DNA of 64,000 nt, taken from G965267425 sp965267425 (lineage in GTDB: Bacteria > Bacteroidota > Bacteroidia > Flavobacteriales_E > Vicingaceae). The notes beneath the pieces were generated by a model. The model worked only from the letters and a program-made list of their open reading frames with translations. It was not told the origin of the DNA and ran no database searches. The stretch is from the NCBI GenBank assembly GCA_965267425.1, contig OZ253959.1, positions 2,418,001-2,482,000 on the forward strand, given 5' to 3'. The position numbers and the translations under genes were made by a program. Numbering within the stretch: position 1 is the stretch's first letter; each line of letters opens with the position of its first letter. Shown piece after piece: positions 1 to 7,715 of this stretch.

Positions 1-543
1 GTTAACAATGCGGTAAATGCTACCGATGCTACTCAGGATATAGAAGAAGCAGCAGCCATGACCAAAGATCCACAGAAAAATCAACCCATTGAAGAAGTAA
101 AACCAGATCCAAAACCTGATGAAAAGCTGGTCAACCTATTGGATAAATGGTCCAAAGGTGGTGGTGGAAAAACCGGAAGTGAAGGAGAAACAGGTGAACC
201 AGGAGATCAAGGTGCGGAAGATGGTGATAAAAATAGCAACAGTCATGTGGGCTCTGGATCCGGAAATGGTTTTCGATGGAACTTGGCAGGGCGCAGTATC
301 AACAAAAAACCTACCATTCGAGATGATTCGCAAGAAGAAGGCAGAGTAGTTGTTGATATCATTGTGAATCGAAATGGTCAGGTCATTCGGGCAACTCCAG
401 GTGCCAAAGGAAGCACAACTACAAGCTCCTACCTATATAAACTTGCCAAAGAGGCCGCCATGAAAACGCGGTTCGACGCCAAACCTAGTGCAGCTCCACA
501 ACAAAAAGGGCAAATTGTTTTTACCTTCCTGGTCCAGGGATAA
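1..543 (+). CDS. TonB C-terminal-domain protein, 5'-truncated by the window edge
   Basis: The frame is open from base 1, so the gene begins upstream; 180 residues are visible. The last ~70 residues (GRVVVDIIVNRNGQVIRATPG, then an alternating strand pattern ending FTFLVQG) have the TonB C-terminal fold signature, the part that contacts TonB boxes of outer-membrane receptors. Before it lies a low-complexity, Gly/Glu/Asp/Lys-rich linker with collagen-like G-x-x triplets (about 150-260 nt), probably the periplasmic spacer. The expected N-terminal membrane anchor is outside the window. The stop codon shares one base with the start of folC (TAATG), so the two are probably translationally coupled. 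In Bacteroidota such proteins usually sit with ExbB/ExbD, which would be upstream. The internal ATG at 58 is unlikely to be the true start because coding continues upstream of it. Confidence 0.78.
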   Translation, partial: VNNAVNATDATQDIEEAAAMTKDPQKNQPIEEVKPDPKPDEKLVNLLDKWSKGGGGKTGSEGETGEPGDQGAEDGDKNSNSHVGSGSGNGFRWNLAGRSINKKPTIRDDSQEEGRVVVDIIVNRNGQVIRATPGAKGSTTTSSYLYKLAKEAAMKTRFDAKPSAAPQQKGQIVFTFLVQG

Positions 544-1781
544 TGAACTATCAGGAAACACTCGATTATCTATTTAGCAGACTTCCAATGTATCAGCGCA
601 TTGGAGCTGCAGCGTATAAAGCCAATTTGGACAATACCCATGCCTTGATGGATATTCTTCAACATCCAGAAACAGGGTTTAAGTCCGTTCATGTAGCAGG
701 GACCAATGGTAAAGGTTCCGTATGTCATATGTTGGCATCGATCTTTCAAACAGCAGGATACAAAACAGGATTGTACACATCACCCCATTTGATTGATTTT
801 CGGGAACGGATTAAAATCAATGGCCAAATGATTACCGAACACGAGGTTATTCGTTTTGTTGAACAATATGCATCATCATTTTCCAAAATCGAACCTTCAT
901 TTTTTGAATGGACCATGGCTCTTGCATTTGATTATTTCAGAAATCAAAAAGTGGACATTGCCATTGTGGAAACCGGATTGGGTGGACGGTTGGATTCAAC
1001 CAATGTGGTTGCACCTGAAGTCTCTTTGATTACCAATATAGGCTATGATCACATGCAATTTTTAGGAGAAACCCTGGCTGAGATTGCAGCTGAGAAAGCA
1101 GGAATAATAAAGCCCAATGTCCCTGTAGTGATCGGAGAAAAGAAAGAAGAAACAGAAAGTGTATTTAGAAATAAAGCAAAACAATGCAGTGCTGACATTC
1201 ACTTTTCAGAAGATGTAGAATTTAATAATACGTTGAACACTGATTTGAAAGGAGAACATCAATCGCAAAATATGCATTTGGTCTACTGTGCTATGGAAGT
1301 ATTAAAAAAACAAGGCCTTAGCATTTCACCAGATCATATTCGTTCAGGATTTCAAAATGTGGTTCATAACACAGGATTAATGGGAAGATGGCAAATGATT
1401 AATAATCAACCATTGACCATTTGTGATGTAGCGCATAATGCAGAAGGAATAAAATTTGTCTTACATGAAATTAAAAGATTGAAGTTTAATCGATTACACA
1501 TTGTATGGAGCATGGTGAATGACAAAAATACCTCCAAGGTATTGTCCATGTTACCTAAAGATGCCAACTATTATTTCACTTCATCTTCCGTTCCCAGAAG
1601 TATGAAGGGAAAAGAATTAAAGGACCAAGCTTCACAACTGCAATTAGACGGCGTCTCATTTGAAAATTCAGAAGAAGCCTTTGCTATGGCAAATAAGTCT
1701 TCCCATGCTAGTGACTTCATATTTATAGGTGGTAGCACCTTTTTGGTTGGAGATATCTTAAAAGCACTATCAAATTCTTAA
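543..1781 (+). CDS. folC: Bifunctional folylpolyglutamate synthase / dihydrofolate synthase
   Basis: ATP-dependent ligase of the Mur ligase superfamily that adds L-glutamate to dihydropteroate and folates in the cytoplasm. The 412-residue length is normal. The family P-loop GTNGKGS is at residues 53-59, followed by the TSPHL stretch, the ETGLGGRLDSTN motif near residue 145 that contacts ATP/Mg, and a C-terminal domain with the CDVAHN motif. The start ATG overlaps the TonB-like gene's stop by one base. A tRNA promoter begins right behind its stop codon, so folC probably ends that transcription unit. Assignment is firm; whether both activities are present cannot be read from sequence. Confidence 0.95.
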   Translation: MNYQETLDYLFSRLPMYQRIGAAAYKANLDNTHALMDILQHPETGFKSVHVAGTNGKGSVCHMLASIFQTAGYKTGLYTSPHLIDFRERIKINGQMITEHEVIRFVEQYASSFSKIEPSFFEWTMALAFDYFRNQKVDIAIVETGLGGRLDSTNVVAPEVSLITNIGYDHMQFLGETLAEIAAEKAGIIKPNVPVVIGEKKEETESVFRNKAKQCSADIHFSEDVEFNNTLNTDLKGEHQSQNMHLVYCAMEVLKKQGLSISPDHIRSGFQNVVHNTGLMGRWQMINNQPLTICDVAHNAEGIKFVLHEIKRLKFNRLHIVWSMVNDKNTSKVLSMLPKDANYYFTSSSVPRSMKGKELKDQASQLQLDGVSFENSEEAFAMANKSSHASDFIFIGGSTFLVGDILKALSNS

Positions 1782-1788
1782 AAAGTTA

Positions 1789-1819
1789 TTGTTGAATACA
1801 TTCATTTAACATATATTTG
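1789..1819 (+). promoter_or_regulatory. Predicted promoter of tRNA-Val(TAC)
   Basis: A TATATTTG box at 1812-1819 matches the Bacteroidota -7 consensus TAnnTTTG exactly. TTG triplets at 1789-1791 and 1792-1794 lie 20 and 17 bases upstream, where the -33 element is expected. The box ends 13 bases before the mature tRNA 5' end. Assigned by match to the known consensus only. Confidence 0.65.
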
Positions 1820-1832
1820 CACCCCTGATTTC

Positions 1833-1907
1833 GGGCGATTAACTCAGCTGGTTCAGAGTGCCACCCTTACAAGGTGGAAGTCGCAGGTTCGAATCCTGCA
1901 TCGCCCA
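1833..1907 (+). tRNA. tRNA-Val (anticodon TAC)
   Basis: 75-nt cloverleaf. The acceptor stem GGGCGAT (1833-1839) pairs with ATCGCCC (1900-1906), discriminator A at 1907. Anticodon stem CCACC/GGTGG encloses loop CTTACAA with TAC at 1868-1870. T-arm contains GGTTCGAATCC. The 3' CCA is not encoded (the genome reads CGA after the discriminator plus C), so it must be added by CCA-transferase. It reads GUA and, by wobble, other valine codons. Its 3' flank is homologous to that of the tRNA-Val(GAC) 1.9 kb downstream. Confidence 0.97.
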
Positions 1908-1914
1908 CGAAAAG

Positions 1915-1941
1915 AAAACCCCGCGAATGCGGGGTTTTTTA
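1915..1941 (+). terminator. Intrinsic terminator of tRNA-Val(TAC)
   Basis: Stem CCCCGC (1919-1924), GAAT loop, GCGGGG (1929-1934), then six T residues; the flanking A and T runs extend the pairing. It starts within ten bases of the mature tRNA 3' end, a classic short tRNA transcript. Confidence 0.9.
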
Positions 1942-2215
1942 TTTGAGGGAGTTGAGCCAAACTTGTTTGAGCGAAAACGACTGAAAAATAAAAAGGCCAC
2001 CGGAAGGTGGTTTTCTTTTTGGGTACAAGGGTCCCAAGGCCTGGATCAACGAACGAAGTGAGATAATCCTATCCACCATCAAAAAGACCACCGGAAGGAG
2101 GTTTTCTTTTTGGGTACAAGGGTCCCAAGGCCTGGATCAACGAACGAAGTGAGGTAATCCTACCCACCATCAAAAAGACCACCGAAAGGTGGTTTTCTTT
2201 TTGGGTACAAGGGCC
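1935..2215. repeat. tRNA-trailer cassette A: spacer plus 2.5 copies of a 91-bp hairpin repeat
   Basis: A ~56-bp spacer (1935-1990) is followed by copies at 1990-2080, 2081-2171 and a partial copy at 2172-2213; the period is 91 bp. Each copy opens with an A-run and a small hairpin (CCACC, GNAA tetraloop, GGTGG) and then TTTTCTTTTT, so it looks like an intrinsic terminator on both strands; copy 2 has one stem mismatch (GGAGG). The rest of the unit (GGGTACAAGGGTCCCAAGG..., ending CCACCATC) is also conserved. The same spacer and unit follow the second tRNA-Val at 3867-4073. No credible protein is encoded here. Confidence 0.85.
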
Positions 2216-2313
2216 AAATTTTCAGGATCATCGAACAACATCAGGGTTTCCCCATTAACTTTTTTTATGAAGCCTTACCTTGACAAATCCAGTGTATTGA
2301 ATATCTTCATTTC

Positions 2314-3720
2314 ATGTCAAAAACAGGAATTTTTATTTCCATGATCATTGGAGTGTTAAGTGTCTTGATCTACAGATATGTCATAACGCCCCAAGAAATC
2401 CCATTATCTCACTCCTACCCCATTATCCTTAAGGAAAATCAGGTCAAAGAAGACCTACATTATTTATTTGTTACACTGCAAGAAGTGCACCCTAACCTAT
2501 TTAGAGTCAATGATCTGAAAACGTTGGAAAAAGAGATAACAAACATTCAACAAGACCTGGGAGAGAAGACCACCTATCTTCAATTCTTAGGAAAGTTAGC
2601 ACCTTTCTTTAATCGGATTGGATGCATTTATACTGAATGGGGGCATTCAGCTGATTATATTCAATACAGAAACGAAAACGTAAAATTATTTCCATTTCAT
2701 TTAAGCATTGTAGCAAATCGGATTTACATAAAGAAGAATTTTTCAAATGATACAAGCATAAAAGCAGGCGATGAAATCCTTTCCCTGAATGGTGAAACCC
2801 CCGAAGCATATTTGGCAAAAAACTATCCCATATTGCCAGTTGATGGACATATTCGCACCATTCAGAGAAGATGGCTTGAGGCTTATTTTCCCAATCATCA
2901 TTCCAATTTTTGGGAGCAACCTAACGTCTTTGAATTAACGTTATTGGATCAAACTAATCATTCAAGAGAAGTTGCTGTAGATGCACTGCTGAAAAAAGAT
3001 TTTAATCTTATAAAAGATCAAGCGAATCTTAAGAAAAAACCACTGTCATATGAATTGACCGGTGACATTGCAACGCTGACGATTCGTGCTTTATTGCAAC
3101 AAAAAAATGATACTCAAGGACAAGAATTGCAATCATTCATGGATTCTATTCTAGCTGATAAGACAAGTCATCCTCAGGCCATGATCCTTGATCTCAGAGG
3201 TAATGGTTGGGGCCTTGCGCAGTTAAGTCATCTGCTATACTCCTATTTCATTTCTGAACAAGAGACATTCATTGAAAGAATAACGTATTCTCCAGACGTT
3301 GATGTATCATTTTCGAATTTGATAGAATTAATTCCGTTTGAAGATGTTGATACTTCTATTTATCGGGTTTCTGGACGCTCAAATGCCTATACTGGACCTG
3401 TGTATATGTTGATCGATGGTTGGAACGCACATGCGAAAGCACTTTTCTGTCAGAACATGAAGAAACGACCACAAACCATTTTTGCCGGTGAAGAAACGGG
3501 TGCATGTTCATATGGCATACGCAACAAACATTTGAAATTGCAACTCCCTCACTCGGGTATTGAAGTGTACATCCCCTCGGCAGAATATGTCACTGACAGC
3601 TCTCAATATGATGCTATGGAAGGCATAAAGCCAGATATTACATTGGACCAATTCCCTCAAAATGAATGGCTTGATCGTTTAAAAAAAGAAGTTCAGCAAC
3701 TGAATGAATTGAATCCGTAG
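2314..3720 (+). CDS. S41 (C-terminal processing) peptidase-like protein, probable pseudo-enzyme
   Basis: 468 residues with an N-terminal membrane anchor (about residues 5-23), a PDZ-like stretch (AGDEILSLNGETPEAYL, near 150-168) and the S41 core strand motif MILDLRGNGWG (290-300). In active S41 peptidases the next conserved strand reads roughly LxDxxTxSAxE, with Ser as the nucleophile. Here it reads MLIDGWNAHAKAL (365-377), which places His373 where the Ser should be and Ala376 where the acidic residue should be. I infer a protease-fold protein that does not cleave by the usual mechanism; a shifted nucleophile is possible. It stands alone between the two tRNA-Val cassettes; both neighbours have their own terminators, so it needs its own promoter, which I could not identify in 2216-2313. 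Confidence 0.72.
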   Translation: MSKTGIFISMIIGVLSVLIYRYVITPQEIPLSHSYPIILKENQVKEDLHYLFVTLQEVHPNLFRVNDLKTLEKEITNIQQDLGEKTTYLQFLGKLAPFFNRIGCIYTEWGHSADYIQYRNENVKLFPFHLSIVANRIYIKKNFSNDTSIKAGDEILSLNGETPEAYLAKNYPILPVDGHIRTIQRRWLEAYFPNHHSNFWEQPNVFELTLLDQTNHSREVAVDALLKKDFNLIKDQANLKKKPLSYELTGDIATLTIRALLQQKNDTQGQELQSFMDSILADKTSHPQAMILDLRGNGWGLAQLSHLLYSYFISEQETFIERITYSPDVDVSFSNLIELIPFEDVDTSIYRVSGRSNAYTGPVYMLIDGWNAHAKALFCQNMKKRPQTIFAGEETGACSYGIRNKHLKLQLPHSGIEVYIPSAEYVTDSSQYDAMEGIKPDITLDQFPQNEWLDRLKKEVQQLNELNP

Positions 3721-3747
3721 GATACGATTTCTAAGCACCGAAATTTC

Positions 3748-3755
3748 TATATTTG
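3748..3755 (+). promoter_or_regulatory. Predicted -7 element of tRNA-Val(GAC)
   Basis: TATATTTG, an exact TAnnTTTG match, ends ten bases before the tRNA, in the same position relative to the tRNA as in the first cassette. No clear TTG element is visible at the usual spacing. Confidence 0.55.
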
Positions 3756-3764
3756 CAGCGCATT

Positions 3765-3839
3765 GGGCATTTAACTCAGTTGGTTCAGAGTGTCACCTTG
3801 ACAGGGTGGAAGTCACTGGTTCGAATCCAGTAATGCCCA
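3765..3839 (+). tRNA. tRNA-Val (anticodon GAC)
   Basis: 75-nt cloverleaf. Acceptor GGGCATT (3765-3771) pairs with AATGCCC (3832-3838), discriminator A at 3839. Anticodon stem TCACC/GGTGG (one T-G pair) with loop TTGACAG places GAC at 3800-3802. T-arm GGTTCGAATCC. CCA is not encoded. It reads GUC/GUU valine codons and complements the TAC isoacceptor upstream. Confidence 0.96.
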
Positions 3840-3848
3840 CGAAAAGAA

Positions 3849-3873
3849 AGCCCCGCGAAAGCGGGGTTTTTTA
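3849..3873 (+). terminator. Intrinsic terminator of tRNA-Val(GAC)
   Basis: Stem CCCCGC (3851-3856), GAAA tetraloop, GCGGGG (3861-3866), then six T. It is nearly identical to the terminator of the other tRNA-Val, differing mainly in the tetraloop. Confidence 0.9.
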
Positions 3874-4075
3874 TTTGAAGAAGTTGAGCCAAACTTGTTT
3901 GGGCGAAAACGACTGAAAAATAAAAAAAGACCACCGAATGGTGGTTTTCTTTTAGGGTACAAGGGTCCAAAGGCCTGGATCATCGAACGAAGTGAGATAA
4001 TCCTATTAACAATCAAAAAAGACCACCGAAAGGTGGTTTTCTTTTTGGGTACAAGGGTCCCAAGACCTGGATCGC
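3867..4075. repeat. tRNA-trailer cassette B: spacer plus 1.6 copies of the 92-bp hairpin repeat
   Basis: The spacer 3867-3922 differs from 1935-1990 at about three positions. Copies of the hairpin unit start near 3924 and 4016 (period 92), with hairpins CCACC-GAAT-GGTGG (3931-3944) and CCACC-GAAA-GGTGG (4023-4036), each followed by TTTTCTTTT. The second copy stops after GGGTCCCAAGACCTGGATC. Cassettes A and B are clearly related. Confidence 0.85.
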
Positions 4076-4150
4076 AGCATGCAATCCTGTAATAACCATT
4101 GTGAACACCTGAATTTCTTATTTTTATCTCCACTCAAAACTGACAGTACC

Positions 4151-4480
4151 ATGCCCATGACAGATGAAAAAAGAGAACTCTACGCCAAATTAATAGAGAA
4201 ATGCCCGCGTTTTGAACTAAAAGGAAAAAACAATCTCTACACGTCGGCAAACGGCCATATGTTTTCCACTTTTAATAAAGATGGCGACTTCGGTATTCGA
4301 TTCTCCAAGGAAGTGCAAGAAAATTACATCAAAGAGTTGGGAACAGGTCATTTGATATCTTATGGCGCCACCATGCGAGGTTATGTATTGATGCCTGAAG
4401 AACTATGGGATGATTTGGATACGTTGGCCAAGTACATGAATGAAGGATTTGATTACGTAATGTCTTTGGAACCAAAATAA
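4151..4480 (+). CDS. TfoX N-terminal-domain-like protein
   Basis: 109 residues from the preferred ATG. A longer open frame begins at 4079, but it would start inside the end of the repeat cassette and its first 24 residues look non-coding (Cys/His/Leu-rich), so ATG 4151 (MPMTDEKRELYAK) is chosen. The pattern of a short helix, then NGHMFSTFNKDGDFGIRF, then GYVLMPEELWDD with a closing helix resembles the TfoX/Sxy N-terminal domain, small proteins tied to competence regulation in some proteobacteria but of unclear role in Bacteroidota. It appears to be a single-gene unit. Function is not assigned. Confidence 0.6.
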   Translation: MPMTDEKRELYAKLIEKCPRFELKGKNNLYTSANGHMFSTFNKDGDFGIRFSKEVQENYIKELGTGHLISYGATMRGYVLMPEELWDDLDTLAKYMNEGFDYVMSLEPK

Positions 4481-4594
4481 TCATGGTTCTCAAAAGACGC
4501 CTGCTGGCTTTCCTTTTTTAAATCTAGAGTTCTAAATCGACTTTGAATTCATAATTTTTATATTTATGAATTGTTCACCTTACGTTAGCTCCAT

Positions 4595-6463
4595 ATGGGT
4601 CAACAAGACACCAAAAGCATATTAGACAACGCCACTCGATCTGAATTTATCCATCATTTGCTTAATGATATCAAAGCGCTGGAAATCATGTTGGATAAAG
4701 GACTATTCGAAGATGATGTGACAAGAATAGGTGCAGAACAAGAATTTTGTCTGGTAAATGAAAATTGGCGACCTGCCAACAATGCGCAGCAAATTCTTCA
4801 AGAAGTTAACGATGACCACTTTACTACCGAAATTGCACGGTTTAATTTGGAGATCAATCTTGATCCCATTGAATTGAAAGAAGATTGTTTTTCCAAAGTT
4901 AAAAGTCAATTGGATGGTCTATTAAAGAAAGCAGCAGTTGCTGCAGATTCACATGGATCCAAAATAGTGCTCACGGGAATTCTTCCTTCCATTGGCAAGA
5001 GAGAAATCGATGTTGATTACATGACACCCAATCAGCGTTATTGGGATATCAATCAAATCACCAAAGAATTGAGAGGAAGTGATTTTGAACTCAATCTTAG
5101 TGGAGTAGATGAATTGTCATTGACACATGATTCCGTATTACTGGAGGCGTGCAATACAAGTTTTCAAACACACTTACAAGTCCCGTCACATGATTTTGTT
5201 TCCAGCTACAATTGGTCTCAAGTGATTGCAGGCCCTATCCTTAGCATGTGCACAAATTCTCCATTGTTGTTAGGACGTGAACTATGGAGTGAAACGCGCA
5301 TTGCATTGTTTCAGCAGAGTATTGATACACGCAGATCTTCGCATGTAATTAAAGAACAACGTTCTCGCGTAACACTGGGTAATCAATGGGCCAAGGGTTC
5401 AGCAGTGGATATATTCAAGAACGATGTCGCGCTTTACAAAGTCCTTTTGGCAACTGAAATAGAAAAAGACTCTTTGGAAGAGTTATCCAAAGGCAATATT
5501 CCATCTTTGAGGGCTTTGGGCATGCATAACAGTACTATTTATCGTTGGAACCGTGCATGTTATGGTGTTTCTTCAGGAAAACCTCATTTACGCATAGAAA
5601 ACAGGTACATACCGGCCGGTCCTACTGTGATTGATGAAATAGCCAATTTTGCATTTTGGGTAGGTCTGATGAAAGGTCGACCAGCAAAGTACGATGATAT
5701 GTCATCCCAACTTGATTTTAGAGATGCAAAGGCCAATTTTGTGAACGCTGCGCGCACCGGAAGAGATTCTTCGCTACACTGGATGGGTAGACGGTACCCC
5801 GTACCTGAATTGATTACCAATGAACTTCTTCCCATAGCGTATTCAGGATTGGAAAAAATGAAAATTGATAAAAACGATATCGAAAAGTTATTGGGTATTA
5901 TTGAACAACGCACAAGAAAAGTGACTGGATCCAAATGGATCATTCGTAATTACAGAAAATTGAGAACCTCTGCTAAACAAGATAGTGCTTTGAGAGCATT
6001 GACACGTGGCATACATGAGAATCAGAAAATAGATAAACCTATTCATGAATGGGATATGTTAGATGACAGTCAAAGCATAAAGGACATACCCCATCAAGTT
6101 GGACATATTATGTCAACTAAATTATTTGTGGCTAATGAAAATGATTTAGCAAAATTGGCGACCAATGTCATGGAATGGAAAGACATACATCATTTGCCCG
6201 TTGAAGACAGTAAAGGAAATTTGTGCGGATTACTCACTTGGACACACTTGAGTAAATACAAAGAACAAGAGGAATTGGATCAAAAACTTATCGTTTCAGA
6301 TATCATGACAAGAGAAGTTGTCACTGTTCAACCTGAAACGGAAATTCGAAAAGCCATACATCTCATGAAGAAACTTGAATATGGATGTATGCCTGTTGTT
6401 AAAGGAACTCATTTGGTTGGGATCATCACTATCAAAGATGTAATTCCTTTTGACAATGAGTGA
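4595..6463 (+). CDS. GCS2-family carboxylate-amine ligase with C-terminal CBS domain pair
   Basis: 622 residues. The first ~400 match the GCS2 (glutamate-cysteine ligase / YbdK) family: RIGAEQEFCLVN near residue 45 is the conserved glutamate-binding strand, and HLRIENRYIPAGPTVIDE near 330 is the typical second motif. Two CBS motifs follow, at about residues 503-555 (ends GLLTWTHL) and 567-617 (SDIMTREVVTVQPE to LVGIITIKDV), a Bateman module that usually binds adenine nucleotides. The substrate is unknown; it need not be cysteine. Its stop overlaps by 8 bp the start of a zinc-dependent acylase-like gene, so the two probably act in one pathway. The N-terminus fits ATG 4595. Confidence 0.82.
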   Translation: MGQQDTKSILDNATRSEFIHHLLNDIKALEIMLDKGLFEDDVTRIGAEQEFCLVNENWRPANNAQQILQEVNDDHFTTEIARFNLEINLDPIELKEDCFSKVKSQLDGLLKKAAVAADSHGSKIVLTGILPSIGKREIDVDYMTPNQRYWDINQITKELRGSDFELNLSGVDELSLTHDSVLLEACNTSFQTHLQVPSHDFVSSYNWSQVIAGPILSMCTNSPLLLGRELWSETRIALFQQSIDTRRSSHVIKEQRSRVTLGNQWAKGSAVDIFKNDVALYKVLLATEIEKDSLEELSKGNIPSLRALGMHNSTIYRWNRACYGVSSGKPHLRIENRYIPAGPTVIDEIANFAFWVGLMKGRPAKYDDMSSQLDFRDAKANFVNAARTGRDSSLHWMGRRYPVPELITNELLPIAYSGLEKMKIDKNDIEKLLGIIEQRTRKVTGSKWIIRNYRKLRTSAKQDSALRALTRGIHENQKIDKPIHEWDMLDDSQSIKDIPHQVGHIMSTKLFVANENDLAKLATNVMEWKDIHHLPVEDSKGNLCGLLTWTHLSKYKEQEELDQKLIVSDIMTREVVTVQPETEIRKAIHLMKKLEYGCMPVVKGTHLVGIITIKDVIPFDNE

Positions 6464-7667
6464 AATTGTTAATGAGTTTCTGAATAAATCCATATCCCTC
6501 AATCGCATTATAGATCAAATTGAAGGGGCGAATTCCGATCCAACCATCATCTTTATAGCCGGTATTCACGGAAATGAAAGTTCAGGAGTTTTTGCTACTT
6601 CACAGGTTTTTAAAGAAATACGCGAAAGCAACATCTCTGTAAGGGGCAGCATTTATGCTATAGCTGGAAATATCCAGGCATTGATAAGAGGTGCAAGATA
6701 TTGTGTCGAAGATTTGAACCGAATTTGGTCTAATGAACACATTGGTATATTAAGAGAATCAAATGAACCCCCCAAGAATGAGGACGTTCAGGAACAAATT
6801 GAAATTCTGAAGACCATAGACGCAATCCTAAAAACCAAGTCAGGACCAATTTATTTCATTGATTTACATACTACTTCAAGCGAAACCATCCCTTTTGCTG
6901 TCTTTAGCGATAGTATTCTCAATCGAAAATTTGCTGAGAACTTTCCGATACCACTCATTCTGGGAATTGAAGAATACTTGGAAGGGGCATTATTGAGTTA
7001 TTACAACAGCCTTGGATATGTTTCCATTGGCTATGAAGCCGGTAGTCACACCGATTTGGCATCTTATGAAAATCAGATTGCGTTCATTTATTTATGCCTG
7101 GTGAATACTGGTATAGTTGAAAAGCAAAATATCGATTTCTATCAGTATTTCGAACGACTGGCAAAATCTGCATTGGCTTCAAAGGATGTCTATGAAATCT
7201 TATTCCGCTTTAAATTGAATAGTAACGATCAGTTTGAGATGGAGCGAGGATTTGTCAATTTTCAAGCTGTTAAAAAAGGACAATTGTTGGCCGTTTATAA
7301 TGGCGAGAACATAAAGGCATCTCATAGTGGTAGATTGTTCATGCCTTTGTATCAACATCAAGGAAGTGAAGGATTTTTTGAGATTCGAAAAATTCCCAAG
7401 TTTTTGTTGCACTTGTCGGCATTTCTGCGTCAAATCAAATTTGATTCATTATTGGTCTTATTACCTGGCATCAGGTACGTAAATGGAAGTAAACAAACCA
7501 TGAAAGTAGACCTAAGAATAGCACGATTTTTTACCAAACCATTTCTGCATTTATTGGGTTACCGTAGTAAAAAAATTGACAAAACACATTTGATCATCAG
7601 TAGTGTTGAAACGAATGCTCGATACAATTCTTACAAAAATGCCCTTTGGCGAAAGAACCATAATTAG
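6456..7667 (+). CDS. Succinylglutamate desuccinylase / aspartoacylase (M14-like) family protein
   Basis: 403 residues from ATG 6456; an in-frame TTG at 6450 is rejected as the weaker start. The zinc-ligand motif GIHGNES (His38, Glu41), DLNRIW and the third-ligand motif IDLHTTSS are all present, followed by GYEAGSHTD with the likely catalytic Glu. This is the AstE/AspA fold of zinc enzymes that remove acyl groups from amino acids. The C-terminal ~150 residues form a beta-rich extension (HSGRLFMPLYQHQG) as in aspartoacylase. It starts inside the last 8 bp of the GCS2-CBS gene, so translation is coupled. The substrate is not deducible. Confidence 0.82.
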   Translation: MSEIVNEFLNKSISLNRIIDQIEGANSDPTIIFIAGIHGNESSGVFATSQVFKEIRESNISVRGSIYAIAGNIQALIRGARYCVEDLNRIWSNEHIGILRESNEPPKNEDVQEQIEILKTIDAILKTKSGPIYFIDLHTTSSETIPFAVFSDSILNRKFAENFPIPLILGIEEYLEGALLSYYNSLGYVSIGYEAGSHTDLASYENQIAFIYLCLVNTGIVEKQNIDFYQYFERLAKSALASKDVYEILFRFKLNSNDQFEMERGFVNFQAVKKGQLLAVYNGENIKASHSGRLFMPLYQHQGSEGFFEIRKIPKFLLHLSAFLRQIKFDSLLVLLPGIRYVNGSKQTMKVDLRIARFFTKPFLHLLGYRSKKIDKTHLIISSVETNARYNSYKNALWRKNHN

Positions 7668-7715
7668 CGTTTAAGGAAAGGTTATTAGGAGTATCTTTAT
7701 CTTAAACCAGATGCT

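Noticed and set aside
1858..2061. Open frame through tRNA-Val(TAC) and its trailer
   Set aside because: It overlaps the tRNA and terminator and has no family signature; its sequence is the repeat cassette read as protein.
1990..2213. Possible CRISPR array from the regular 91-bp spacing
   Set aside because: The whole unit is conserved, not just a short repeat with unique spacers, and there are no cas genes.
1833..3839. Possible integrated element between two tRNA genes
   Set aside because: There is no integrase, relaxase or att-like duplication of a tRNA 3' end; the enclosed single gene has no mobile-element traits.
3785..4133. Open frames on the minus strand across tRNA-Val(GAC) and cassette B
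   Set aside because: They read through tRNA and hairpin repeats and have repetitive Pro/Lys/Phe runs caused by the DNA repeats.
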